A stretch of 58,825 nucleotides of DNA from Mogibacterium sp. (GTDB taxonomy: Bacteria; Bacillota; Clostridia; Peptostreptococcales; Anaerovoracaceae): NCBI GenBank assembly GCA_017512365.1, contig JAFWGQ010000057.1, positions 1 through 58,825 on the forward strand, in the 5' to 3' direction. A program made the position numbers and the translations under genes. The stretch's first letter is position 1. The number at the start of each line of letters is the position of its first letter. Shown here piece after piece: positions 36,001-45,324 of the stretch. The notes below the pieces were generated by a model. The model was not told where the DNA came from. It saw only the letters and a list, made by a program, of their open reading frames with translations, and did not search any database.

Positions 36001-37413
36001 ATGGTAAAAACCGATGTCATCGTAATAGGCGCAGGCCTGCTGGGATGCTTTACTGCAAGGAATCTCATGCGCCGTGAGATCGATGTCATCGTGCTCGAAA
36101 AGGAAAGCGATGTCTGCCGCGGCATCTCAAAGGCCAATACCGGCATCATATACAGCGGGTACGACAGCAGCCCTGGCTCTGAAAAGCAGAAGCTCTGCGT
36201 CCAGGCCAGCGAAGACTTCGACAGACTCTGCAGCGAGCTGGAAGTGCCTTTCAGAAGGACGGGCTCGCTGATGGTCGCGTACGGGCCCCGGGCGGATGCT
36301 GTCATAAAAAGAAAGTACGATGACGGCCTCAGGGGCGGTGTCAAAGGACTGAAGCTCATGAGCGGAAGCGAAGCTGAGGCAGCAGAGCCTGCTCTTGCAA
36401 AGGGCATCACTTCGGCGCTCTATTCGGAAGCAACGGGGACCGTGGATCCCTGGGAGCTGTGCATAGCGGCGTATGAGAACGCACGGGCAAACGGCGCGAA
36501 GTTCATGTTCGGAAGCGCTGTCAGAGACATACGAAGAGAAGACGGAGGCTTCACAGTCGTTACGGATGATGAGTCATACCGTGCAAAGGCTGTCGTCAAC
36601 TCAGCGGGCCTTTCATCAGACAGGATCAGGGAATTGTGCGAAAAGCCTGAGGTGAGATTGTTCCCGACCGCAGCCGACTATATAGTGCTCGACAAAGGGA
36701 CGGGAGCCATCGTGAGCCATATCATCATGCATGAGGGAGAAGAAGGAAAGGGCCTTACTCTCGTGCCGACGGTCGACGGCAACCTGCTCGTCGGTCCGAC
36801 CGTCAGGGAAGCCTCTGAAGATGAGACGGCGGCTCATGACATGAGAACAGAAAAAGAGGGCCTCGATCAGCTGAAAGAGCTCTGCAGCGAGATCATACCG
36901 GGGCTCGATCTTTCAAAGCAGATAAGGACCTTCGGCTCGCTAAGGCCCGACCAGTTCTATGTAACGGAGCAAGGCGGGAGTTATGTAAGGGATGACAGAA
37001 GCATAAAGGACATACGCATAACGGAAGACGACGGGCTCTTCAGTCTCATAGGCGTCAAGACTCCCGGGCTGACGTTCGCGGACGAGCTCGGCAGGGCAGT
37101 CGCCGGAAAGGCAGCGGCCCATGCCGGAAAGACGAAGCATAATGCGGACTTCGACCCGCACAGAAAGGCGATAACAAGAGCGAGAGACCTTACATATGAA
37201 GAGAGGGCAAAGCTCACAGCGGAAGATCCCGCTTACGGAGAGATCGTCTGCGCGTGCATGGATGTCACTGAAGCCGAGGTCCGGCAGGCGGTCGGAAGGG
37301 GGGCAAGGGATTTCGAATCGGTAAAAAGACGGACGGGAGCGGGCATGGGCAGATGCCAGGGCAGCCGGTGCCGCAGAAGGATAACGGAAACAGCGGAGGA
37401 AGGTCATGAGTGA
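36001..37413 (+). CDS. GlpA/LhgO-like FAD oxidoreductase with C-terminal BFD [2Fe-2S] domain
   Basis: The 470-residue protein starts with 'DVIVIGAGLLGCFTARNL', a DAO-family FAD domain as in glycerol-3-phosphate dehydrogenase and L-2-hydroxyglutarate oxidase. A C-terminal BFD-type domain binds [2Fe-2S] (Cys in 'VCACMDV' and 'GRCQGSRC'). It should oxidise a hydroxy acid or glycerol 3-phosphate. Glycerol kinase is 11 kb downstream, not adjacent. It overlaps the moaC start by eight bases, an odd partner for a dehydrogenase and a possible hint that the two are co-expressed. Confidence 0.85.
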   Translation: MVKTDVIVIGAGLLGCFTARNLMRREIDVIVLEKESDVCRGISKANTGIIYSGYDSSPGSEKQKLCVQASEDFDRLCSELEVPFRRTGSLMVAYGPRADAVIKRKYDDGLRGGVKGLKLMSGSEAEAAEPALAKGITSALYSEATGTVDPWELCIAAYENARANGAKFMFGSAVRDIRREDGGFTVVTDDESYRAKAVVNSAGLSSDRIRELCEKPEVRLFPTAADYIVLDKGTGAIVSHIIMHEGEEGKGLTLVPTVDGNLLVGPTVREASEDETAAHDMRTEKEGLDQLKELCSEIIPGLDLSKQIRTFGSLRPDQFYVTEQGGSYVRDDRSIKDIRITEDDGLFSLIGVKTPGLTFADELGRAVAGKAAAHAGKTKHNADFDPHRKAITRARDLTYEERAKLTAEDPAYGEIVCACMDVTEAEVRQAVGRGARDFESVKRRTGAGMGRCQGSRCRRRITETAEEGHE

Positions 37414-37879
37414 ATTCACGCATTTTGATGAAAAGGGCAATGCATGCATGGTGGATGTCTCGGACAAGGATGTTACCAGAAGGAGAGCAACGGCGCAGGG
37501 AACTATAAAGGTGAGCAGGGAGGTCATGGATGCCGTGCTCGGCAGAAAGATAAAGAAGGGCGATGTATTCACGGTGGCCCAGGTAGCGGGCATAGCGGGC
37601 ACCAAGCGTACGTCGGATCTCATACCGATGTGTCATCCGCTGAGCCTCACAAACGCGAAGGTGAGCTTCAGGACCGATGAAGAGGCCTGCAGTATCACCG
37701 CGGTCTGCACTGCCGTCACGGACGGAAAGACCGGAGTCGAGATGGAAGCTCTGACGGGAGTATCTGTCACGCTCCTGACCATATACGACATGTGCAAGGC
37801 CATAGACAAGCGCATGGAGATAAAGGATATACGCCTTGTCGAAAAGACAGGGGGCAAGAGCGGAGATTTCAAATTCTGA
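37406..37879 (+). CDS. moaC: Cyclic pyranopterin monophosphate synthase MoaC
   Basis: MoaC performs the second half of cyclic pyranopterin formation from GTP. The 157 residues contain 'MCHPLSLTNAKVSF' and 'VEMEALTGVSVTLLTIYDMCKAIDK', the family's active-site segments. The ATG overlaps the previous gene and has GAGGAAGG upstream. moaA follows after 114 bases. Confidence 0.96.
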   Translation: MSEFTHFDEKGNACMVDVSDKDVTRRRATAQGTIKVSREVMDAVLGRKIKKGDVFTVAQVAGIAGTKRTSDLIPMCHPLSLTNAKVSFRTDEEACSITAVCTAVTDGKTGVEMEALTGVSVTLLTIYDMCKAIDKRMEIKDIRLVEKTGGKSGDFKF

Positions 37880-37993
37880 TCAGAACGCTGCATTTCCAGC
37901 GGGGCATGCAGTATTTCGATGTTATCGCTAAATGGAATATGCGATTTTCGATTTGGATGTAATATTAATGCCTGAAGTGATAAACTATCAGCG

Positions 37994-38968
37994 ATGGTTG
38001 ACAAATACGGCAGGACAATAGAATACATGAGGGTATCAGTCACTGACAGGTGCGATCTGCGCTGCAGGTACTGCATGCCGCCGGAAGGCTGCGAGAAGGT
38101 GCCTATGAGCAGCATCCTCACATATGAGCAGATAGTGCGCATATGCAGAGTGTCTGCGGATCTCGGCATCAGCCGAATAAAGATCACGGGAGGAGAACCC
38201 TTTGCCAGACTCGGCTGCACCGGCCTGATCAGGGACATCAAGGGCCTTCCCGGAATAGAGCAGGTCACGGTCACCACAAACGGACAGACTCTCGAAAACC
38301 ACATCGAAGAACTGAAGGCGGCGGGAGTCGACGGAATAAACATAAGCCTCGACACACTCGATCCCGGAAGGTTTGCATACATAACGGGCAGAGGCGTGCT
38401 CGAAAAGACCCTGAGGGCCGTTGAACTGGCCGCGGGGTCCGGCATAAAGACCAAGATAAACAGCCTCATAATGAAAGGCTTCAACGAGGATGAGATCACA
38501 GCGCTCGCCGGATTCGCCTTCAGTCGCGGCATAGACGCCCGTTTCATAGAGATGATGCCGGTGGGAGCTGCTGACGCGGGCAGGGGCATGTCGAATGAGA
38601 CCGTCCTGGCTGTTCTGAAAGAAAAATGGCCGGAGCTTGTGCCGGATGAAAGCATCCACGGTAACGGGCCTGCAGTCTATTACAAAAGACCAGGAGAAAG
38701 AGGGGCGATAGGTCTCATAAGCGCGATGCACGGAAAGTTCTGTGAGGAATGCAACCGCGTAAGGCTTACGTCTCAGGGCGAGATAAAGCCGTGTCTTTGC
38801 TACGATACCGGGACGGACATAAGACCTTTCCTTTCGGAGTCCGACGACAGACTGAGGGAAGCTGTAAGGGACGCGATACTTGAAAAACCCGAAGCCCACT
38901 GCTTCGATTCCATGAACGATGCCGGAGGTCATGCCGAGCACCGCCTGATGTCACAGATAGGAGGTTAG
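37994..38968 (+). CDS. moaA: GTP 3',8-cyclase MoaA (radical SAM)
   Basis: MoaA starts pterin synthesis by rearranging GTP. The radical-SAM motif is 'CDLRCRYCMPPEG'. The second cluster motif is 'CEECNRVRLTSQGEIKPC'. The GG tail required for activity is present: the protein ends QIGG. Length is 324 residues. The ribosome site is weak, and a possible TAATAT -10 lies 29 bases upstream in the 114-base gap, so a separate promoter is possible. No Moco riboswitch-like structure was recognised. Confidence 0.96.
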   Translation: MVDKYGRTIEYMRVSVTDRCDLRCRYCMPPEGCEKVPMSSILTYEQIVRICRVSADLGISRIKITGGEPFARLGCTGLIRDIKGLPGIEQVTVTTNGQTLENHIEELKAAGVDGINISLDTLDPGRFAYITGRGVLEKTLRAVELAAGSGIKTKINSLIMKGFNEDEITALAGFAFSRGIDARFIEMMPVGAADAGRGMSNETVLAVLKEKWPELVPDESIHGNGPAVYYKRPGERGAIGLISAMHGKFCEECNRVRLTSQGEIKPCLCYDTGTDIRPFLSESDDRLREAVRDAILEKPEAHCFDSMNDAGGHAEHRLMSQIGG

Positions 38969-38969
38969 C

Positions 38970-39914
38970 ATGGGTAAGACAGGAAAAGTCACAGCCGTAT
39001 GCATAAGTGAAAAGAAAGGAACTCAGAAGAAGGAAGTTCCTTCAGTGACCCTCGTTCCGGAATGGGGCATCGAAAACGATGCACACGCGGGGAGGTGGCA
39101 CAGACAGGTGAGCCTTCTGGCGCTCGAAAAGATAGAAGCCTTCCGCGAAAAGGGAGCGGATGTGGATTTCGGCGCGTTCGGAGAGAACATCATCACAGAG
39201 GGCTTCGATTTCAGAACTCTTCCTGTAGGCACGAGGTTCAGGATAGGAGATGCTCTGCTTGAGCTTTCTCAGATAGGCAAGGAGTGCCACACACACTGCG
39301 CGATATATCATCAGGTCGGAGACTGCATCATGCCGAGAGAGGGAGTATTCACGATCGTGCTTGAAGGAGGCACGGTCAGGGCAGGCGACAGGATCGAGAT
39401 GATCGAAGCCGATCCTGACAGGCCGTTCACCGCGGCATGGATAACGCTCTCGGACAAGGGGGCGGCAGGCGAAAGAGAGGACAGGAGCGGGCCGCTGATC
39501 GGAGAGATCCTTACAGAAGCCGGCTATAACGTGGTCGAAGGCATTCTTATCCCGGATGAACCTGAGGTGCTCATGCGTCATCTCATAAGGCTAGCCGATC
39601 AGAGACAGGTGAATGTCATCTTCACTACGGGCGGCACGGGCTTTTCGCAGAGGGACAGAACGCCTGAGGCCACAGCTGAGGTATGCGACCGCATGACGCC
39701 GGGAATATCCGAGGCGATCAGAGCTTATTCGATGACAAAGACTCCGACGGCAATGCTGTCAAGAGCTGCGGCAGGCATGAGAAAAGAGACTCTCATCATA
39801 AATCTGCCCGGCAGCCCTAAGGCGGTGAGAGAATGTCTGGAATTCCTGATCCATCCTCTCGGACACGGCCTTGAGATAATGCTTGGAAGAGACGGCGAAT
39901 GCGCGCGTCCCTGA
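38970..39914 (+). CDS. MOSC domain fused to MogA-type molybdopterin adenylyltransferase
   Basis: A two-domain protein of 314 residues. Residues 1-145 are a MOSC domain ('GIENDAHAGRWHRQVSLLA', 'FGENIITEGFDF', 'IGKECHTHC'), a fold that binds molybdopterin or persulfide. Residues 150-314 are a MogA/MoaB domain ('ITLSDKGAAGEREDRSG', 'FTTGGTGFSQRD', 'INLPGSPKAVRECLEF'), which adenylates molybdopterin before metal insertion. Its start overlaps no other gene but has AGGAGG. Fusion suggests direct hand-over of the pterin. Confidence 0.92.
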   Translation: MGKTGKVTAVCISEKKGTQKKEVPSVTLVPEWGIENDAHAGRWHRQVSLLALEKIEAFREKGADVDFGAFGENIITEGFDFRTLPVGTRFRIGDALLELSQIGKECHTHCAIYHQVGDCIMPREGVFTIVLEGGTVRAGDRIEMIEADPDRPFTAAWITLSDKGAAGEREDRSGPLIGEILTEAGYNVVEGILIPDEPEVLMRHLIRLADQRQVNVIFTTGGTGFSQRDRTPEATAEVCDRMTPGISEAIRAYSMTKTPTAMLSRAAAGMRKETLIINLPGSPKAVRECLEFLIHPLGHGLEIMLGRDGECARP

Positions 39915-39956
39915 CAATAAACGACAGCTATTTCTTCAGACACAAGGAGGGACTTT

Positions 39957-40826
39957 ATGAAGTTCAGAAAGTTAACTGTCGTTCTTCTCAGCTGCATCAT
40001 GGTATTTGCCTTTGCGGCATGCGGCAGCAAAACGACAGAGGAGACGACAGAAGAGACGACATCAGACGGCGGCGTTCTGATGATGGCTACGACCACGAGT
40101 ACGGAGGACACCGGACTGCTCGACTATCTCAAGCCGCTCTTCAAGGATGACACCGGCATCGACCTTCAGTGGACTGCTGTGGGAACGGGCGAGGCTCTCA
40201 AGATGGGCGAGGACGGACAGGTCGACGTTGTGCTCGTACACGCTAAGTCCAGCGAGGACGAATTCGTTGAAAACGGCTACGGAGTTGAGAGATTCCCGGT
40301 AATGTACAACGATTTCGTGATCGTGGGACCGGCTGATCCGATCGCAAAGACGGATGATGTCACTGCAGTGTTCACGGCCATAAGCGAACAGCAGCTTCCG
40401 TTCGTATCCCGCGGAGATGATTCGGGAACGGACAAGAAGGAAAAGAAGATATGGGAGGAGCTCGGCATCGACCCGACAACGAATCCGAACTACATCGAAA
40501 GCGGAGACGGCATGGGCGCCACTCTTACGATGGCAAACGAGAAGAACGCTTACTGCCTGACAGACAGAGGAACATGGCTCAAGCAGTCGAAGGACTCCGA
40601 GAACGATTATGTCATCGATATCGTATGCGAAGGAGCGCCTCAGCTGCTCAACCAGTACGGCGTCATCGCTGTAAGTCCTGAAAAGTATCCGGACGTCAAC
40701 AACGAGGCTGCCAACAAGTTCATCGAGTGGATCACTTCCGAGAAGGTCCAGAAGCTGATCGGCGAGTACGGCGCGGATGAATACGGTCAGGCTCTGTTCA
40801 CGCCAAACGCAGGGACCGATAACTGA
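39957..40826 (+). CDS. tupA: Tungstate ABC transporter substrate-binding lipoprotein TupA
   Basis: A secreted lipoprotein with the lipobox 'FAAC' near residue 21, followed by a Thr/Glu-rich linker. 'TTTSTEDTGLLDYLKPLF' and 'DVVLVHAKSSEDEFV' are the TupA signatures that separate it from molybdate (ModA) and sulfate binders. Length is 289 residues. A strong CAAGGAGG site precedes it. It captures tungstate outside the cell and passes it to TupB, which fits the two tungsten enzymes upstream. Confidence 0.95.
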   Translation: MKFRKLTVVLLSCIMVFAFAACGSKTTEETTEETTSDGGVLMMATTTSTEDTGLLDYLKPLFKDDTGIDLQWTAVGTGEALKMGEDGQVDVVLVHAKSSEDEFVENGYGVERFPVMYNDFVIVGPADPIAKTDDVTAVFTAISEQQLPFVSRGDDSGTDKKEKKIWEELGIDPTTNPNYIESGDGMGATLTMANEKNAYCLTDRGTWLKQSKDSENDYVIDIVCEGAPQLLNQYGVIAVSPEKYPDVNNEAANKFIEWITSEKVQKLIGEYGADEYGQALFTPNAGTDN

Positions 40827-40834
40827 TATCAGCA

Positions 40835-41518
40835 ATGATCGGATGGCTCAGAGGAGTTTTTACTGATCCTGCTGTGCTGAGTGCGATCAAAGTCACCTTC
40901 GAGATGGCTTTTGCATCCACTCTCATCTCTGCCGTGCTGGGGACCGCATCCGGTCTCTGGCTGCAGAACCACGAATTTGCAGGTAAAAAGACAGTTGTAA
41001 GGATCAACAGGACGCTCATGGGAGTGCCTCCTGTCGTGATAGGACTGCTTGTTTACATGCTGACGATGCGCGGAGGGCCGCTCGGCCCTCTGGCGCTTCT
41101 CTTTACGGTAAAGGGAATGATACTCGCACAGGTACTGATCATAACGCCCATAATAAGCGGTATGGTCTTTTCCTATGCAGAGGCGGCTGTCCCTGAGATA
41201 CGGAATTTCGCAAAGACGATGGGGGCGGACAAGAGGCAGACGGACCGTCTCATCCTGAGCGAGCTGAGAAACGAGATATACTTCTGCATAATAACCGGCT
41301 TCGGCAGAGCGATAAGCGAGGTCGGATCAGTCATGCTCGTCGGAGGCAATATAAAGGGCCATACGAGGACCATGACGACGATGATCTCTCTGCTGAAGAG
41401 CCGGGGGATATATTCCGAGGGCATAGGCCTCGGCGTTTTGCTTCTTGTAATGGCCTTCATACTGCAGACGCTGGCCGATCATGTCAGAAAGGAGCAGATC
41501 CGCGATGAGAATTACTGA
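40835..41518 (+). CDS. tupB: Tungstate ABC transporter permease TupB
   Basis: The 227-residue membrane protein has about five helices. The cytoplasmic EAA-like loop ('FAKTMGADKRQTDRLILSEL') contacts the ATPase. It starts nine bases after tupA and overlaps tupC by 14 bases. Confidence 0.93.
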   Translation: MIGWLRGVFTDPAVLSAIKVTFEMAFASTLISAVLGTASGLWLQNHEFAGKKTVVRINRTLMGVPPVVIGLLVYMLTMRGGPLGPLALLFTVKGMILAQVLIITPIISGMVFSYAEAAVPEIRNFAKTMGADKRQTDRLILSELRNEIYFCIITGFGRAISEVGSVMLVGGNIKGHTRTMTTMISLLKSRGIYSEGIGLGVLLLVMAFILQTLADHVRKEQIRDENY

Positions 41519-42119
41519 ACTTCGCAAGACGGTCGGCAAAACGGATCTGTACATAGAGGATCTGAAAATAGAAAGCGGAAGGATACACGGACTTGTCGGG
41601 CCCAACGGCTGCGGCAAGACGACGCTTTTAAAGCTCATCATGGGAACGGCAGAGCCTGATTCGGGTACGATAGACTATGAAGGCCTGAGACCGGCAGAGA
41701 TCACCATGATGAGCCAGAGGCCGTATCTGATGCATACCAGCGTGTATGAGAACATCATCTATCCTCTGAAGATACGCGGAATCAGGATCGATGATGCTGA
41801 GATAAATGCGCTGCTTGAGCGCGCGGGCATGCTGGAGATAAAGGACCAGTATGCCGGAAGCCTTTCCAGCGGCGAGAGGCAGAAACTGTCGTTTCTGAGA
41901 GCGACAGTATTCCGCCCGAAGCTGATACTCATGGATGAAACTCTGTCGAACCTCGACGCCGAAAGCGCCGGGCTCTTCAGGGAAATGATAATCGAACGTC
42001 ACAGAGATGACGGTTCCACATGGCTCATAGTGAGCCACCAGTGGGACGCGATGAATGAGCTCTTTGACGAGGTGCATCACATGGAGAAAGGGAGGATCGT
42101 TAAAAATGAAACTCCTTAA
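41505..42119 (+). CDS. tupC: Tungstate ABC transporter ATPase TupC
   Basis: The 204-residue ABC ATPase has Walker A 'GPNGCGKTT', signature 'LSSGERQKL' and Walker B 'PKLILMDETL'. The ATG at 41505 has GAAAGGAG ten bases upstream; an ATG at 41481 lies deeper in tupB and lacks a site. The 3' end overlaps the moeA start by 14 bases. Confidence 0.93.
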   Translation: MRITELRKTVGKTDLYIEDLKIESGRIHGLVGPNGCGKTTLLKLIMGTAEPDSGTIDYEGLRPAEITMMSQRPYLMHTSVYENIIYPLKIRGIRIDDAEINALLERAGMLEIKDQYAGSLSSGERQKLSFLRATVFRPKLILMDETLSNLDAESAGLFREMIIERHRDDGSTWLIVSHQWDAMNELFDEVHHMEKGRIVKNETP

Positions 42120-43338
42120 TACAGACACGGTAAAAGAGGCGAGAGACAAGCTGGGCGAACGCTGCAGGGAGACCATGCTGCGCACTGAGATTGTGGGGCT
42201 TCGTGATGCGGCGGGCCGTATCCTTGCCGAAACCATAATTTCGCATGAGAACATCCCGCCGTACAGAAGGTCGATCGTGGACGGCTACGCTGTCATGAGC
42301 AAAGATCTTGCGGCCGCGGGCGACATGATCCCGTCGATGCTGAAGATCACAGGAGAGGTCCTGCTCGGCAGTGACCCGGCCGGGCTCAGAGCGGAGCCGG
42401 GCTGCTGCGTCTATGTGCCGACCGGAGGATATGTCCCGGACGGCGCGGACGCCGTTGTGATGATCGAATACTGCGAACCTTTCGCGGGAGGCATGCTCGC
42501 GGTCTCAAAGTCAGTTTCGGCGGGAGAGAACATCGTCCGGATCGGAGAAGACATGGCGGAGGGCGATACTCTGCTCGAAAAGGGCAGAAAGCTCAGACCT
42601 CAGGACACGGGCGTTCTGGCGGCGGCGGGGGTTTGTGAAGTCAGGGTCTTCGTTCCGTGGAGGGTAAGCATCATATCTACCGGTGATGAGCTCGTGGGGC
42701 CGGGCGAAAAGCCGGGACCGGGGCAGATAAGAGACATCAATACATATACCATAGCGGCGAGGAGCGGCGCGGAGGGATTCGATGTCGTGAGGACAGCATC
42801 TGTCAGGGACGACAGGGACGCCATCGTGAAAGCTCTTGAGACAGCCAGAGACGAAAGCGATGTCGTGATCATGTCAGGCGGCAGCTCTCAGGGTAAGAAG
42901 GACATGAGCGCAGAGCTGATAGGAGAGCTTGCCGACAGCGGAGTACTGACCCACGGCATAGCAGCAAAGCCGGGCAAGCCGACGATAACCGGATTTGACA
43001 GAGCCAGCGCGACTGTATTCATCGGACTGCCGGGGCATCCGGCCGCGGCTCTCATGGTGTACGAGCAGACCCTGATCAGGCTGTGGAGAGAACTGACATG
43101 CCAGCCTGAGGAACGCAGGCTGCGCGCAAGGGTCACGGTAAACGTGCCTGCAGCACCCGGCAGAAGGACGTTCCAGCTTGTCAGACTCAGCGGCGGGGAC
43201 ATGCCCGAAGCCGAACCCGTATTCGCAAGATCGGGCATGATACTGCCTGTGAGCGCGGCCGACGGTTATTTTGAGATGGAAGAGAACAGAGAGGGCGTCA
43301 GGCCGGGAGACATGGTCGATGTCGTCTTATGGAAATAG
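42106..43338 (+). CDS. moeA: Molybdopterin molybdenumtransferase MoeA (first copy)
   Basis: MoeA inserts molybdate or tungstate into adenylated pterin. The 410 residues include 'PPYRRSIVDGYAV', 'STGDELVGPG', 'MSGGSSQGKKD' and 'FIGLPGHPAAALMVYE'. The ATG at 42106 has GGGAGG upstream; an earlier in-frame ATG at 42055 lies deep in tupC. Its position next to tupABC suggests that it uses tungstate. Confidence 0.93.
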   Translation: MKLLNTDTVKEARDKLGERCRETMLRTEIVGLRDAAGRILAETIISHENIPPYRRSIVDGYAVMSKDLAAAGDMIPSMLKITGEVLLGSDPAGLRAEPGCCVYVPTGGYVPDGADAVVMIEYCEPFAGGMLAVSKSVSAGENIVRIGEDMAEGDTLLEKGRKLRPQDTGVLAAAGVCEVRVFVPWRVSIISTGDELVGPGEKPGPGQIRDINTYTIAARSGAEGFDVVRTASVRDDRDAIVKALETARDESDVVIMSGGSSQGKKDMSAELIGELADSGVLTHGIAAKPGKPTITGFDRASATVFIGLPGHPAAALMVYEQTLIRLWRELTCQPEERRLRARVTVNVPAAPGRRTFQLVRLSGGDMPEAEPVFARSGMILPVSAADGYFEMEENREGVRPGDMVDVVLWK

Positions 43339-43350
43339 CGGGGTATCAGG

Positions 43351-45255
43351 ATGAAAAGAAATCTCTATCTGAACACCATGCCTGTCGAGGAGGCGGGAGA
43401 ACTGTACATGAGATCGCTCGGTGACGCTGCCGGGCCGCATACGGAAAAGATAAAGGTGACGGATGCTCTCGGACGCGTCACATCAGAAGCCGTATACGCT
43501 CTTTATTCCTCTCCTCTGTATAACTCGGCGGCGATGGACGGGATCGCAGTCGTATCGTCTTCGACAGAGGGGGCGTCGGAGTCTTCACCTGTGACGCTCA
43601 GGGCCGGAGAGGACTACATGGTAGTTGACACCGGCGATCCGGTCAGAAAGCCGTATGACGCAGTCATCATGGCAGAGGATACCCAGGAGAATGAAGAAGG
43701 AATGATCATACACGCTGCTGCGCCGGCGTGGCAGCACGTCAGACCTGTCGGAGAGGACATCGTGTCCGGCGAGATGATACTGACAAGATGCCACAGGATA
43801 CGCCCGATAGATATCGGGGTCCTGCTCTCCGGAGGCGTGACGGAGATATCCGTTTTCGCGCAGCCGAAAGTCGGCATCATACCGACCGGCACAGAGATAG
43901 TCGAGCCTTACGAGGACCCGAAGGAGGGAGACATCATAGAATCGAACTCAAGGATGTTCGAGGCCATGGTGAAAGAACAGGGCGGCATCCCGAAGAGGTA
44001 CGACATCGTTCCCGATGATTACGAACTGATAAAAAAGAGCGTGCTCAGGGCTCTTGACGAGAACGACATGGTCATAGTCAACGCGGGCTCGAGCGCGGGC
44101 ACTGAAGACTATACCGTGCACGTACTGAGAGAGATCGGCGAAGTATTCGTGCACGGAGTCGCCATGAAGCCGGGCAAGCCGGTCATACTCGCAAAGGCGT
44201 GCGGCAAGCCTGTCATCGGCATACCGGGATATCCGGTGTCGGCTTATCTTGCGGTCGAAAATTTCGTTTATCCGGTGCTCAGGAGCTTTACCGGCATGAA
44301 GGGAAGCTCCGGAAGAAAGATCAGGGCGGTGCTGTCGAGAAGACTCGTGTCGTCCCTGAAGCACAGAGAATATGTGCGCGTAAGAGTCGGCAAAGTAGGG
44401 GACAGATACGTCTGCGCGCCGCTTGCAAGAGGCGCCGGCGCTGCGATGAGCATGGTAAGAGCGGACGGCTTCTGCGTCATACCGCAGGAAGCGGAAGGAT
44501 ACGAAGCGGGTGAGACGGTAGATGTCATATTGTTCCGCACGGCCGAAGAGATCGACAGGACCATAGTGTGCACGGGAAGCCACGACATGCTGCTCGATGT
44601 CATATCCGACCTGATGTCCGGCGAGGCAGAGGGAATAAGGCTGTCGAGCACCCACATCGGAAGCCTCGGAGGCCTCATGGCGCTTCAGAGGGGCGAGGCG
44701 CACATATCTCCGTCGCACCTTCTTGATGAGGAGACGGGCATATACAACGAATCGTATATACGTTCGATCTTCCCCGGCGAGGAGATGGTGCTGCTCAAGG
44801 GCGTCAGAAGGATACAGGGCCTGATGACGGCAAAGGGCAATCCTCTCGGCATCAGAGGCATCGAAGACCTCAAAAGGGTAAGGTTCGTCAACAGACAGAG
44901 GGGCGCGGGCACCAGAGTGCTGCTCGACTACAAACTGAAACAGGCCGGAATAAAGCCGGAGGATGTCGACGGATATGACGCTGAGGCGGCGACACACATG
45001 GCGGTCGCGGCGCAGGTCGCGGGAGGCGAGGCCGACTGCGGCATGGGGGTGTATTCGGCGGCTCATGCGATGGGCCTCGACTTCATACCTGTGGGCGAAG
45101 AGGAATACGATTTCGTCATGAGACCGGAAACTCTCGACATGCCGGAGATGAAGTGCTTTGTCAAGCTTCTCGGAAGCGATGAGTTCAGGGCAAAGCTCGA
45201 TGAGCTCGGAGGATATTCGCTCGAAGGATCGGGAGAGATCATGAAGATAAAATGA
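43351..45255 (+). CDS. MoeA fused to a periplasmic-binding-protein-like domain (second copy)
   Basis: The 634-residue protein has a MoeA module (about 1-405: 'YNSAAMDGIAV', 'GTEIVEPYEDP', 'NAGSSAGTEDYTV', 'GIPGYPVSAYL'). A C-terminal substrate-binding-like domain follows (about 405-634: 'TIVCTGSHDMLLDVISDLM', 'RFVNRQRGAGTRVLLDYKL'). The second domain is related to tungstate/molybdate-binding or LysR effector domains and may bind oxyanion or pterin. This fusion is common next to archaeal and clostridial W/Mo genes. It follows moeA by 12 bases. Two MoeA proteins may separate Mo from W insertion. Confidence 0.92.
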   Translation: MKRNLYLNTMPVEEAGELYMRSLGDAAGPHTEKIKVTDALGRVTSEAVYALYSSPLYNSAAMDGIAVVSSSTEGASESSPVTLRAGEDYMVVDTGDPVRKPYDAVIMAEDTQENEEGMIIHAAAPAWQHVRPVGEDIVSGEMILTRCHRIRPIDIGVLLSGGVTEISVFAQPKVGIIPTGTEIVEPYEDPKEGDIIESNSRMFEAMVKEQGGIPKRYDIVPDDYELIKKSVLRALDENDMVIVNAGSSAGTEDYTVHVLREIGEVFVHGVAMKPGKPVILAKACGKPVIGIPGYPVSAYLAVENFVYPVLRSFTGMKGSSGRKIRAVLSRRLVSSLKHREYVRVRVGKVGDRYVCAPLARGAGAAMSMVRADGFCVIPQEAEGYEAGETVDVILFRTAEEIDRTIVCTGSHDMLLDVISDLMSGEAEGIRLSSTHIGSLGGLMALQRGEAHISPSHLLDEETGIYNESYIRSIFPGEEMVLLKGVRRIQGLMTAKGNPLGIRGIEDLKRVRFVNRQRGAGTRVLLDYKLKQAGIKPEDVDGYDAEAATHMAVAAQVAGGEADCGMGVYSAAHAMGLDFIPVGEEEYDFVMRPETLDMPEMKCFVKLLGSDEFRAKLDELGGYSLEGSGEIMKIK

Positions 45256-45278
45256 CAGGACACAGATGATGTGGCCAT

Positions 45279-45308
45279 GCAGCCGGGGGATGCTCCGGCT
45301 GTTTTATT
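45279..45308 (+). terminator. Intrinsic terminator after the tungsten-cofactor operon
   Basis: CAGCCGG / CCGGCTG stem with an eight-base loop, followed by TTTTATTT. Confidence 0.8.
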
Positions 45309-45324
45309 TGAAGAGCTTTTAATG

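Noticed and set aside
37880-37993. Possible Moco/Wco riboswitch before moaA
   Set aside because: The gap is only 114 bases and I could not find the long multi-stem structure expected of that riboswitch; only a possible -10 is visible.
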